A program made the translations under genes and the position numbers. Of a stretch of DNA of 48,163 bases, positions 38,020 to 47,116 are shown one piece after another. The DNA is from a virus. The stretch's first letter is position 1, and every line of letters starts with the position of its first letter. The stretch lies in IMG/VR virus record IMGVR_UViG_3300040958_000041, positions 1 through 48,163 of that record. One strand, given 5' to 3'. The notes below the pieces were generated by a model. It saw nothing but the letters and a program-made list of their open reading frames with translations, was not told the origin of the DNA and ran no database searches.

Positions 38020-38955
38020 ATGGAATGGGGATTACTTGGGGGCCTTGGGCAAGGCTTAAGCCAAGCCGCAGGCACCATTAACCGTGGCATGGCAGAAGAT
38101 AGAGCCGCAGAGCGCGCACGAGAGCTTGAGCAAAAACGAGCCGCCAGCGTAGAGCGACGTTGGCAAGCCAGCGAAGCACGTGCTAATCGTCAAGAACAGG
38201 CACAAGCTACGCGTTGGGCTAAGCAAGACGAACGTCAAGCAAGCCAAGATGCACGCCAACGTGAGCGCGATGCAGTAAGCGACAGCCAGTTTGATCGTCG
38301 TATGAGTGCACAGGAAGCGCAAGCAATAGAGCGTAACTTGTCGGGCATTATTAGCGAAAAGCAAAAAGCCGAAAGCGATATAGTTGAGCGCTATCGTGAA
38401 CTTTCGGTAGACTCGCTTGGACAGCCACTCCCCGCAGAGCAGCTTGAAGCGCTCAAGTCACAAATGGAAAAAGATGTAGACGCTGTAAGAACTAGATATT
38501 CTTTACTTATTGATAACCAAACTAAAAGTTATGGCGATAAATTAAGAGGCACTGGTTTTGCTTATCTGCTTGATACTCCTGAAACCCAAGAAGCGCCAGA
38601 GAAAAAAGATCCACCACCAAGCCAGCAGGTGCAAACCTCAATAGACGACTTTGCGCGTAATTTTCTTGGTAAAAGTAGCGCTCAAAATAAAGGACTCATG
38701 GGTTATGCTGATCTCGATGATAAGATTGTAGCTGAAACTCAATGGGATGATGGCAAAGCAGACCCAACATTTTTAAACGCGTTTAGAAATGAGTTGGCAG
38801 ACAAGCGAGTTCCAATAAGCAATGATAGATCTCCATTAGATCAGCTTGCTGTGATTGCAGGGCATGCGGCAGGCGTGCTACCTGCCACAATAAAGAGCGC
38901 GGTAGAGCCAGTGTATGACTGGGCAGAAACCAAGCCATCAAATAGAAACCAATAA
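38020..38955 (+). CDS. hypothetical internal virion protein, coiled coil (311 aa)
   Basis: A short hydrophobic Gly-rich start (MEWGLLGGLGQGLSQAAGTI) is followed by a long Arg/Ala/Gln coiled coil over residues 25-115 (RARELEQKRAASVERRWQAS) and a looser C-terminal domain. It lies next to the giant polyvalent gene. GGAGG lies ten bases before ATG 38020. A role in the ejected complex is inferred from position and shape. Confidence 0.65.
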   Translation: MEWGLLGGLGQGLSQAAGTINRGMAEDRAAERARELEQKRAASVERRWQASEARANRQEQAQATRWAKQDERQASQDARQRERDAVSDSQFDRRMSAQEAQAIERNLSGIISEKQKAESDIVERYRELSVDSLGQPLPAEQLEALKSQMEKDVDAVRTRYSLLIDNQTKSYGDKLRGTGFAYLLDTPETQEAPEKKDPPPSQQVQTSIDDFARNFLGKSSAQNKGLMGYADLDDKIVAETQWDDGKADPTFLNAFRNELADKRVPISNDRSPLDQLAVIAGHAAGVLPATIKSAVEPVYDWAETKPSNRNQ

Positions 38956-38978
38956 ACCCGCTTTGTAGCGGGTTTTTT
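38954..38978 (+). terminator. intrinsic terminator before the giant gene
   Basis: AAACCCGC (38954-38961), loop TTTGTA, GCGGGTTT (38968-38975) and a T-run. It lies 20 bases before the giant gene start and would limit its expression unless Q is present. Confidence 0.85.
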
Positions 38979-38997
38979 ATTAATAAGAGAAACACTA

Positions 38998-41900
38998 ATG
39001 GCAAAAAATTACTTTGCAGATGAACCAATGCCTACGCTCTTTACGCCTACCGTAGAGCCTGTAACCAAACAAAACAGTCAAGGCTTATTTGGTGATGCCG
39101 TGGACACGTTTCAGTCTAATATATTTACTTCGCTTGGTGGCGTATTTGACTTTGTTGGCGCTGATGGTCTAGCTAAGTCAATGCGTGATAATTCAGAAGA
39201 ACAATATGCAGAGGTTTCTCAGCAAGGAAAAGATGCCTTAGCCAAGGAGTTTGTTAGTGAAGATGAGCGAGGCAATATAACACTTGGCGAGGGCGCTACA
39301 GACTTAGATACATGGCTATTAACCATGGCAAGTGTAGCAGGCCAATTTGCAGGCACTGCAATACCCGGTGCGGGCGCGGCAGGTTTAGCAGGTAAGGCTG
39401 CAAGCTTAGGCGCTAAAGGTAAAAACATTGCTAATATTGCCAGCATGGGCGCAACCGGTGGCGCAGCCGCTACAGGTCAAGGCATGGAGCAAGCGCGCCA
39501 AGAAGTACAAAACATGCCAGACACTTTACTGGCAGAGTCACCATTATTCGGTGATGTGTTTAGAGGTGTGCACGCAAACCAACCAGAACTAAGCAACGTT
39601 GAAAAATGGGAAGCAGCAAAAACCGCACTTGCCAATAAAGTAGCGCAAGAAGTAAGAACGGATCCAAAGGTGCTTATTGCAAATTTTGGCGCAAGTGCGA
39701 TTGGCGATCCTATTATTGGCAAAGCATTAACCGGCGCACGACTAGCTAAAAGCGGGGCGTTACGTAGCGCATTGGCTGGCTTTGTAACTGAGGGCTCAAC
39801 CGAAGCCGTACAGGCGGGCGTGCAACAACTAGGTGTAAACCAAGCTTTACAGCCAATAGATAATCGCGACGAAATGCAAGGTGTAGTTGCTGCAGGTTTA
39901 AACGAGGGTTTAGCCGGTGGCGGCTTTGGTGCCGCTGCGGGTGGTATTGGTGGCTTAGTAAATAGGCAGCCAAGGGAGCAAACACCACAGACTGAACCAA
40001 CAGCAGAGCCAGCACCACAACCAGCGGTTAATCCTGTCACTGAGCAAATGAAAGCAAGCAACCCTAATTTGGGTGAAGCTATGGCCAGCATGGATCAGCA
40101 TTCTACCAACGTTAAAAACGAGGTAGATAATTTAGATATTCCAACCGCTGCAAGGCAGGCAGGCTTTGACACAAACGCGGGTGCGGGGCAGTTTGGCGAC
40201 TTTATAACCAGCCCTAGCCAAGAATCAATCCAAAGCATGCGCAATCAAAGCATTGCCGATATGATTAACGATGCAATTAATAACATAGGCCCTACACCTG
40301 ATGATCGTTTCAGTCCAATAAAATACCAACACGTAGGCGAGTTATTATCACCAGAACAAAGCACAGAGTTGCAACCAGCCCCACGCCAAAATGCACAAAT
40401 TGGTAACGGTTTTATTGATGGTGAAATGGTGCCAGAGCAAGGCTTGTTACCTACACAGCAGCAAACACAAAACCGCCAAGCGTTTGAACGCGTGCAATCT
40501 GAGTTTAATAACCAGCCCGCACAAATTGAAAGTAAAGATATTATATTTGGCGAAGATGGTAGGCCACGCCAGCGAGCAGCAGAACGTGTTAAACAAGCAG
40601 GCAAAAGTGCACAAAACTTACTGCCACAAAAAGACATTATATTTGCAGGCAACGAAAGCGGCGTAAATGTAGCCCGTAACGGCAAGCCATTTAAAAGCAT
40701 GAAAGAAGCGCGTAACAGCAAACTAGCACGCGAGGCAAAACGCCAAGGCTTAACCGTTGACGTTGTACCGTTTGATAATGGTTATGGCTGGATGGTTAAT
40801 AGCAATAATCAAGAGTCCGCACCTATATCCGCACCTATTACAGAAACAAACGCACAGCCAACCGCTAACCTAGCGGGTGATCCTATCGATAGCGAATGGA
40901 CTGCATTTAGCGAGCAAAGCGAAACTAAAAATATACCACGCGCAGAAATGCCACAAATCAAAGCTGAAAATCGCGGCGCCATGGTTAATTTTATGAATGC
41001 ACGTGACATAAGTCATGAGCAAGACGAAGTTCCTGCAAGCTCATTAAAGCCAACGCAGCAAGAGTTTTCACCCGCCAAAGTTAAAAAGGCAATGGAGTTT
41101 GAGGGGGGTAACCGCTCTATATTAGTATCAAGTGATAACTATGTATTAGACGGGCATCACCAATGGTTAGCCGCCCGTGAAAAAGGCGAGCCAGTAAAAG
41201 TGATCCGCTTAAATGCGCCTATTGAACAGCTAGTACCATTAGCTAAAGAAATGCCAAGCACTGAAACGCAAGATAATGCTGGCAACTTAACAGCAACCGG
41301 CAATGAAGAAACTGCCACCACTGGTAAACTAAACAGCGATAGTGGTAAACAATCTGAACAAAAAGCCGTTGAAACTGCCGAAACTGGTAAATTAATTGAA
41401 CAAGAGCCGGCAACTACTGAACAGCAGGCAGAGCTACCGCCAATACTAAAAACAACTAAGCGCAAGTGGCTACAAAGTGAAGCTAAAAAGCTAGGCATTA
41501 AAAAAGGTTCGCCAGGTTATGATGCAGCCGTAGCTAAAATAGAAGAAAGCTACGAGCCAGCTATTGATAAAGCGCTCGCTGAATCATCGTTTGAAACATA
41601 TCAAGAGTTTAATAGCGATACACCGGAAAGCATTAACCGCCAAGCGTATAACGAACTGCGCAAAGAGTTTGGCTATGATAAAGCACCACCGCCAGATGCG
41701 ATTAAGCCAAATGAAGATGCAGAGCCGCCAAAGAGCGGTTTTTCTTTGCCTGAAACACTGAATGCGGATGGCATGACCGCCGATGAAATAGAGGCAGTTA
41801 TCAATAAAACAAAAAACGAATTGGCCAACACAAAAACAGAAGATTGGGGCAATCTGAGAGGACAGGGTAAGCGTACTGGCGGCATGGTTATGGGCGGTAT

Positions 41901-44900
41901 GCGTGATTCATCATTGCAAGGCGAAAAGTCATACTTGAACCCAATAGGTAAGCTTGAGGACGTTAATAAAGCTGACTATGACGATGCTATCGCAACATTT
42001 AATGATAATAGCATGGCAAAATCAGCGTATGGCAAAGCGAGAAGCGCGGGCTTTGATCATGATACATCACTACGGTATGGGTTAAGTAAAGTCGCAGATA
42101 TAGGAATGACATTTTCTGAACTGTTAAAAGTTGCAAAGCAGAAAGATAAAGTGAGCGAGAAGCCTGCCAATAATAAATCAAGCACCAATCAAGCAACGGT
42201 CAAGCAAGAGAATATTGATGACTTTGGAGAGAAGCTAGGCGGTGCACGTAAAGATGTTTGGAGTGGCTTTAGTGAAGCCATTCAAGATCAACAAAGCACA
42301 GCAGAATTACCGTTAGGCAAAGCGTGGCCTGAGCCAAATTATAAAGAGCTTGTTGATAATGGTGCAAGCGTTGAGTCTGTTGCGCTTATGGCTGCAATGC
42401 GCAGTGAAGTACCTGCAAAGCCAAGGCTTTCATATAAAGCATCTCGATGGGCTGAAAAAGTTAATACGTTAAAGTCATTTGCTGCAGACTTAATGAATGG
42501 CGATCGTGACGTAGAAAGCGTAATGCAAAGAATGCGAAACCATAGCTCAAAGCTAGCGGCCATTGTTGATGCTATACCATCCATAGCTAAAGCCGATCTT
42601 GATACACTAAAAAGCGTTGCGGATTACCGTATTAACTCTGGTAGCTTTTCTATTTTTGGCGGTAAAACATATTCACCTAGTAAAGTATTTTACTTTATAG
42701 AGCGCAATGGTCGCCCTGTTTATGATGGCGCTAGTGAAACGCTTAGTGACGTACAGGCACTATTAACTAAAGTAATAAAAGCTGATCAGGCTGATAGTGC
42801 TAGTGCGACCAGCGGCAAAAAAAGTAAAATTAGCGTTTATCGTGATCGTTACACCAAAGATATTTATCTTGGATGGAAAGGTGCAAGCGGCGTTTTAAAA
42901 ATAAAATCATTTAACGATTTGAGCGCTGCAAGAGAATACCTTAAAAACAACCGCGACGAAGTAGAGCAAACGCTACAAAAAATGAAAGAAACCCCAAGCA
43001 TGCGCAAACCGGTTAATGCTGAACGAATGGGCCCTGAACGCTATGCAGAAAACGTAACACCAGATACGTTTGGCGAAACGTTTGGCTTTAGAGGTGTAGA
43101 GTTTGGTAATTGGGTAGAGCAAGCTAAGCGACAAAAGGATTTAAACCAAGCTTACGACGGCTTAATGGATTTAGCAGAAGCACTAGACTTGGAGCCAAAA
43201 GCACTAAGTTTAAATGGCAAGCTAGGACTTGCATTTGGCGCCCGTGGTAAGGGCGGTAAAAATCCTGCAGCAGCACACTACGAACCAAATAGCGTTGTTA
43301 TTAACCTTACCAAAAAGGCAGGTTCAGGATCGCTTGCGCATGAGTGGTGGCACGCCTTAGATAACTATTTTGGTAAGCAAAAAACAAAAGGCGAATTTAT
43401 AACAGAATCGCCGTACTCTATGAGTAGCGATGAAATACGCCCAGAAATGGCAAGTGCATTTAAACATGTAAAAAGCGCTATTGCTCAAAGTGGCTTGCCT
43501 GAGCGTTCAAGAGAACTTGATACAAGACGGTCTAAAGCATATTGGGCAACACCAATAGAAATGACGGCGCGATCATTTGAAACTTACATTATTGATAAGC
43601 TTAATCAGCAAGGTATAACTAACGATTACCTTGCTAACGTAGTGAGTGATGAAGCGTGGACAGCAGCAGAGTCGCTAGGCTTTGAGTCGGACAACACCTA
43701 CCCATACCCCAACAAAGAAGAGCAAGAGAAAATAAACCCTGCTTATCAAACATTGTTTGATACTGTTGAAAGCGAAAATACCAGCGAGGGAATACGGTTA
43801 TTCTCAAAATCTAAAAAGCCAGCTAGCAGCAAATCAATCAGCACTGAGCAAGCGCAGCGTATTGCTGATCAGTTTGTTAAAGACTTAAAAGGCGCTAACG
43901 GGATCACTGTTAGTATTCTTGATGATACCGCCACAGCAGAAAAGTTATGGCGCATGAGCTTAGATGGCGCAACGGTTAAAGGCGCTTATAGCGAGCTGAG
44001 TAAAACGGTTTATATAATTGCAGAAAATATTAATGATTTAACCGATTTAAAACAAACGCTAGCACATGAAACAATAGCCCACGGTGGACTCGACACTGTT
44101 ATTGGCGCCGAAGCCAAGCAGGCGTTTATTGATCGCATCAAGAAAACCAAAGGCCGTAAAGCGTTTGAACAGTATTGGAAAGATGCCAATAACGACTATT
44201 GGGATATGAGTTTAGACGTAAAAGCAGAGGAGATATTTGCCCGCTTTGTAGAGAACGAGCCAAGCAAAGGAGAATTAAAATATTGGTGGAACGCGTTAAA
44301 ACGCTGGATAAAAGCGCAGTTAGATAAAGCGGGGATCATGTACCGTGAAGATGATGAGCTAACCGCTATGCGCGACATGCTTGAAAGCATAGTAAAAGGA
44401 TTTAAAGCGCAGCGTGAACCTATGGTTAGCAGTCAAGCAGAAATGACTTATAGCCAATCAGATAAAAAATTCAGCCGCACAGCGGATAATGATACCCGTA
44501 CAGCAAAACAAAAACTTGGACTTGAAGAGCAGGTACGAGAAACCATAGCCGACAGAGCCAAAGCTAAAACCAATGAAACCGTTGATACATTAAAGAGCTC
44601 GTCATTTTGGCAACGGTTAAATGAGGGTGTATTTGATGGTTTGGCAGGCATTAAACAAGCAGAGGTAAGCGCAGGGGTTACCGACCCAAACAGGCAAGGC
44701 TATGTTAGTGCGCGTTTGGCAAGTGGTTTGGCCGATGTGCTGCATGGCGTATTTAACTACGGTGCGCCAGTGTGGAGAGATGGCATTATTCAGCGCAAAG
44801 AAAACACCAAAGGCTTGCTTGAAGTATTTGGCATGGTGGGCGATGACCTAAACAACTGGCTTGCATGGATGGGCGCAAAGCGTGCTGAAAAATTAAAAGA

Positions 44901-47070
44901 GCAAGGCCGAGAAAACAACTTAACACAAGCCGACATTGATGAGTTGAAAGCATTGGCCAATGGTAAAGAAGAGTTGTTTGAGCAAGTGCGCCAAGAGTAC
45001 AACAAGGTAAATTCAGCTATTCTTGATGTAGCACAGGGCGCGGGCCTACTAAGTGAAGAACAGCGCGCAAGCTTTGATGAAGAATATTACGTGCCGTTTT
45101 TCCGTGATATGGGCGAAACAGATGCAGAAATGGACGATATTAAACGCATGATAGTAGAGCCACATATGCGCAAGGGTATTGCTAGTCAGTCAGCAAAAAT
45201 CAAAGAGCTCAAAGGTGGCAAGCAATCAACCAAAGACCTGCTTGAAAATATCATAGCCCGTCAAAGCACATTGATTGACGCATCATTAAAAAACAAAGCG
45301 ATGCAAGAGGTTACCGACAACCTTGATGGCACTGACTACATGCAGGCAGAAACCAGCGAAGAAATAGCAAGTTTAAGCCAGCAAGAGCTAAACAAACTGC
45401 ATCGCGTAAAAGTAATGCGTAATGGTAAAGCACAGGCCTACATGGTAAGCGACCCCGCATTATTAAGAGCATTAATACAGGTTAATGATGTAGGTAGCCA
45501 AAGCTTATTTAATAAAATGGGGCGCAGTGCTAAGCGGTTTTTAACGGCAGGCATTACATTATCACCCGACTTTATATTTAAAAACTTTGTGCGTGACGCT
45601 GCCCATGCGTGGATGATCAACAAAGACGACTTTAAGTTTGGTACCGATAGTATTAAAGGACTTAAAAAAGCATTCAAAGAAGATGAAGCCTACCGCGATT
45701 TGATATTCAGTGGTGCAGCATTCCAAGGCGGCTACATTCATGGAGCAGATCCAGAAGCAGCAGCACAACAAACAAGGCGCGCACTACGTAGCAAAGGCTT
45801 AACCACCAATGAAATAGACGATTACCTTGATACTGTTGTTAATAGTGGGGCTGAGCTACTAGAAAAATACAGAGGGATAAGCGACAAGGTAGAAAACGCG
45901 AACCGTTTAAGCACGTATGAAGCGGCGCTTGCTGCAGGTAAAAGTAAACGCCAGGCTGCTTATGAAGCTAAAGATTTAATGGATTACAGCTTAAAGGGAA
46001 ACTTTAAACTCATTGGCACCATGATTGATATGCTGCCGTTCTTTAATGCGCGCTTGCAAGGTATGAGCAAATTAGTACGCGCTGCAAAAGCGGGAGACGG
46101 TGATCGGGTTTTAAAAGTGCTAAGCGCCAACCTCGCTATGAAAGGCATTAAAGTTGCCGGTTTTAGTTTAGCGCTTGCTGCAATGAATGACGATGACGAA
46201 CGTTACCAAGAATTGCCAGATTGGGATAAGGATATGAACTGGCATATTTTTGCAGGTGATCAGCACTTCCGCATACCAAAACCATTCGAGCTAGGGATAA
46301 TTTTTGGCACGCTACCAGAGCGTATGCTTCACACCGCAACGGGCACACAAACAGGGGGCGACTTAGGTAAAGCAGTTGCTAATGCCGTATTTAATACACT
46401 TGCATTAAACCCTATTCCACAGTTTGCACTACCTGCAACAGAGGTGTTGGTTAATAAGTCATTCTTTAAAGATGCGCCTATTGAGGGAATGGCCGACGAA
46501 AACAAACAAGCGGAAGATCGCTACAATACATACACAAGCGAAGTGGCAAAAGGAATAGGCTCAACCTTTGGCGTATCACCCAAAAAAGTAGAGCACCTTA
46601 TAAAAGGATATACCGGCACCATTGGCGGTTATGTGTTGGGCGCAAGCGATATTGTTGCCCGCCAGATTATGGGTAAAGAAACCGCCGATACGCCGGCAAG
46701 TCGTTACCCGGTAATAAAAGCGTTCTACCAAGGCAGCGGGCCCAAAGGCAGTACCAAATTTGCAAATGATTTTTATGAATCGTTGGAAGCCGCAAACCAA
46801 GCATACGGAAGTTATAAGCGAGCAATGGAAGAGGGCGACACATCACGGCAGCAAGAGTTAATAGAGGGTGCGGGTGACAAGTTGCGCTCTAGAATAGCGC
46901 TTGGCCGTGTTCAACGTGCTGCATCTAAGCTAGGCAAAATGGCAAGAGCGGTAAACGACAACCCTAACCTAACCGGTGAACAAAAACGCAAGCAGTTAGA
47001 TGATATTCAGCGCCAAAAGAACGCGCTATACCATCAAGCGTATGTCACGTTTAATTTAGGGGAGTGGTAG
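38998..47070 (+). CDS. giant polyvalent ejection protein (2690 aa)
   Basis: By far the longest gene here. Residues about 105-165 and 295-325 are Gly/Ala-rich hydrophobic (GQFAGTAIPGAGAAGLAGKA). About 655-760 resembles a ParB-like domain (YVLDGHHQWLAAREKGEPVK). About 1345-1550 is an LPD1-type polyvalent domain (FGFRGVEFGNWVEQAKRQKD; KALSLNGKLGLAFGARGKGG) with zincin motif HEWWH at 1448-1452. A second metallopeptidase-like motif HETIAH lies at 1690-1695. From about 1825 the C-terminal third matches LPD38 (KNFVRDAAHAW near 2196, PFFNARLQG near 2347). Such proteins are packed in virions and enter the cell with the DNA, where their domains may protect or process DNA and host proteins. The gene is intact, with AAGAGAAAC upstream of ATG. 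Confidence 0.85.
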   Translation: MAKNYFADEPMPTLFTPTVEPVTKQNSQGLFGDAVDTFQSNIFTSLGGVFDFVGADGLAKSMRDNSEEQYAEVSQQGKDALAKEFVSEDERGNITLGEGATDLDTWLLTMASVAGQFAGTAIPGAGAAGLAGKAASLGAKGKNIANIASMGATGGAAATGQGMEQARQEVQNMPDTLLAESPLFGDVFRGVHANQPELSNVEKWEAAKTALANKVAQEVRTDPKVLIANFGASAIGDPIIGKALTGARLAKSGALRSALAGFVTEGSTEAVQAGVQQLGVNQALQPIDNRDEMQGVVAAGLNEGLAGGGFGAAAGGIGGLVNRQPREQTPQTEPTAEPAPQPAVNPVTEQMKASNPNLGEAMASMDQHSTNVKNEVDNLDIPTAARQAGFDTNAGAGQFGDFITSPSQESIQSMRNQSIADMINDAINNIGPTPDDRFSPIKYQHVGELLSPEQSTELQPAPRQNAQIGNGFIDGEMVPEQGLLPTQQQTQNRQAFERVQSEFNNQPAQIESKDIIFGEDGRPRQRAAERVKQAGKSAQNLLPQKDIIFAGNESGVNVARNGKPFKSMKEARNSKLAREAKRQGLTVDVVPFDNGYGWMVNSNNQESAPISAPITETNAQPTANLAGDPIDSEWTAFSEQSETKNIPRAEMPQIKAENRGAMVNFMNARDISHEQDEVPASSLKPTQQEFSPAKVKKAMEFEGGNRSILVSSDNYVLDGHHQWLAAREKGEPVKVIRLNAPIEQLVPLAKEMPSTETQDNAGNLTATGNEETATTGKLNSDSGKQSEQKAVETAETGKLIEQEPATTEQQAELPPILKTTKRKWLQSEAKKLGIKKGSPGYDAAVAKIEESYEPAIDKALAESSFETYQEFNSDTPESINRQAYNELRKEFGYDKAPPPDAIKPNEDAEPPKSGFSLPETLNADGMTADEIEAVINKTKNELANTKTEDWGNLRGQGKRTGGMVMGGMRDSSLQGEKSYLNPIGKLEDVNKADYDDAIATFNDNSMAKSAYGKARSAGFDHDTSLRYGLSKVADIGMTFSELLKVAKQKDKVSEKPANNKSSTNQATVKQENIDDFGEKLGGARKDVWSGFSEAIQDQQSTAELPLGKAWPEPNYKELVDNGASVESVALMAAMRSEVPAKPRLSYKASRWAEKVNTLKSFAADLMNGDRDVESVMQRMRNHSSKLAAIVDAIPSIAKADLDTLKSVADYRINSGSFSIFGGKTYSPSKVFYFIERNGRPVYDGASETLSDVQALLTKVIKADQADSASATSGKKSKISVYRDRYTKDIYLGWKGASGVLKIKSFNDLSAAREYLKNNRDEVEQTLQKMKETPSMRKPVNAERMGPERYAENVTPDTFGETFGFRGVEFGNWVEQAKRQKDLNQAYDGLMDLAEALDLEPKALSLNGKLGLAFGARGKGGKNPAAAHYEPNSVVINLTKKAGSGSLAHEWWHALDNYFGKQKTKGEFITESPYSMSSDEIRPEMASAFKHVKSAIAQSGLPERSRELDTRRSKAYWATPIEMTARSFETYIIDKLNQQGITNDYLANVVSDEAWTAAESLGFESDNTYPYPNKEEQEKINPAYQTLFDTVESENTSEGIRLFSKSKKPASSKSISTEQAQRIADQFVKDLKGANGITVSILDDTATAEKLWRMSLDGATVKGAYSELSKTVYIIAENINDLTDLKQTLAHETIAHGGLDTVIGAEAKQAFIDRIKKTKGRKAFEQYWKDANNDYWDMSLDVKAEEIFARFVENEPSKGELKYWWNALKRWIKAQLDKAGIMYREDDELTAMRDMLESIVKGFKAQREPMVSSQAEMTYSQSDKKFSRTADNDTRTAKQKLGLEEQVRETIADRAKAKTNETVDTLKSSSFWQRLNEGVFDGLAGIKQAEVSAGVTDPNRQGYVSARLASGLADVLHGVFNYGAPVWRDGIIQRKENTKGLLEVFGMVGDDLNNWLAWMGAKRAEKLKEQGRENNLTQADIDELKALANGKEELFEQVRQEYNKVNSAILDVAQGAGLLSEEQRASFDEEYYVPFFRDMGETDAEMDDIKRMIVEPHMRKGIASQSAKIKELKGGKQSTKDLLENIIARQSTLIDASLKNKAMQEVTDNLDGTDYMQAETSEEIASLSQQELNKLHRVKVMRNGKAQAYMVSDPALLRALIQVNDVGSQSLFNKMGRSAKRFLTAGITLSPDFIFKNFVRDAAHAWMINKDDFKFGTDSIKGLKKAFKEDEAYRDLIFSGAAFQGGYIHGADPEAAAQQTRRALRSKGLTTNEIDDYLDTVVNSGAELLEKYRGISDKVENANRLSTYEAALAAGKSKRQAAYEAKDLMDYSLKGNFKLIGTMIDMLPFFNARLQGMSKLVRAAKAGDGDRVLKVLSANLAMKGIKVAGFSLALAAMNDDDERYQELPDWDKDMNWHIFAGDQHFRIPKPFELGIIFGTLPERMLHTATGTQTGGDLGKAVANAVFNTLALNPIPQFALPATEVLVNKSFFKDAPIEGMADENKQAEDRYNTYTSEVAKGIGSTFGVSPKKVEHLIKGYTGTIGGYVLGASDIVARQIMGKETADTPASRYPVIKAFYQGSGPKGSTKFANDFYESLEAANQAYGSYKRAMEEGDTSRQQELIEGAGDKLRSRIALGRVQRAASKLGKMARAVNDNPNLTGEQKRKQLDDIQRQKNALYHQAYVTFNLGEW

Positions 47071-47078
47071 AAAACAAA

Positions 47079-47100
47079 AAGCCCGCTTAACTGCGGGCTT
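47079..47100. terminator. terminator between convergent genes
   Basis: AAGCCCGC, loop TTAACT, GCGGGCTT: the same 22 bases as at 18327-18348. On the - strand it is followed by TTTGTTTT, so it best serves the leftward gene at 47117. On the + strand no T-run follows (AATCAAC). Confidence 0.8.
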
Positions 47101-47116
47101 AATCAACACTATTTTA

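Noticed and set aside
39477-40091. 204-residue - strand frame inside the giant gene.
   Set aside because: Shadow of the polyvalent gene with Pro/Ala/Cys-biased content and no start signal.
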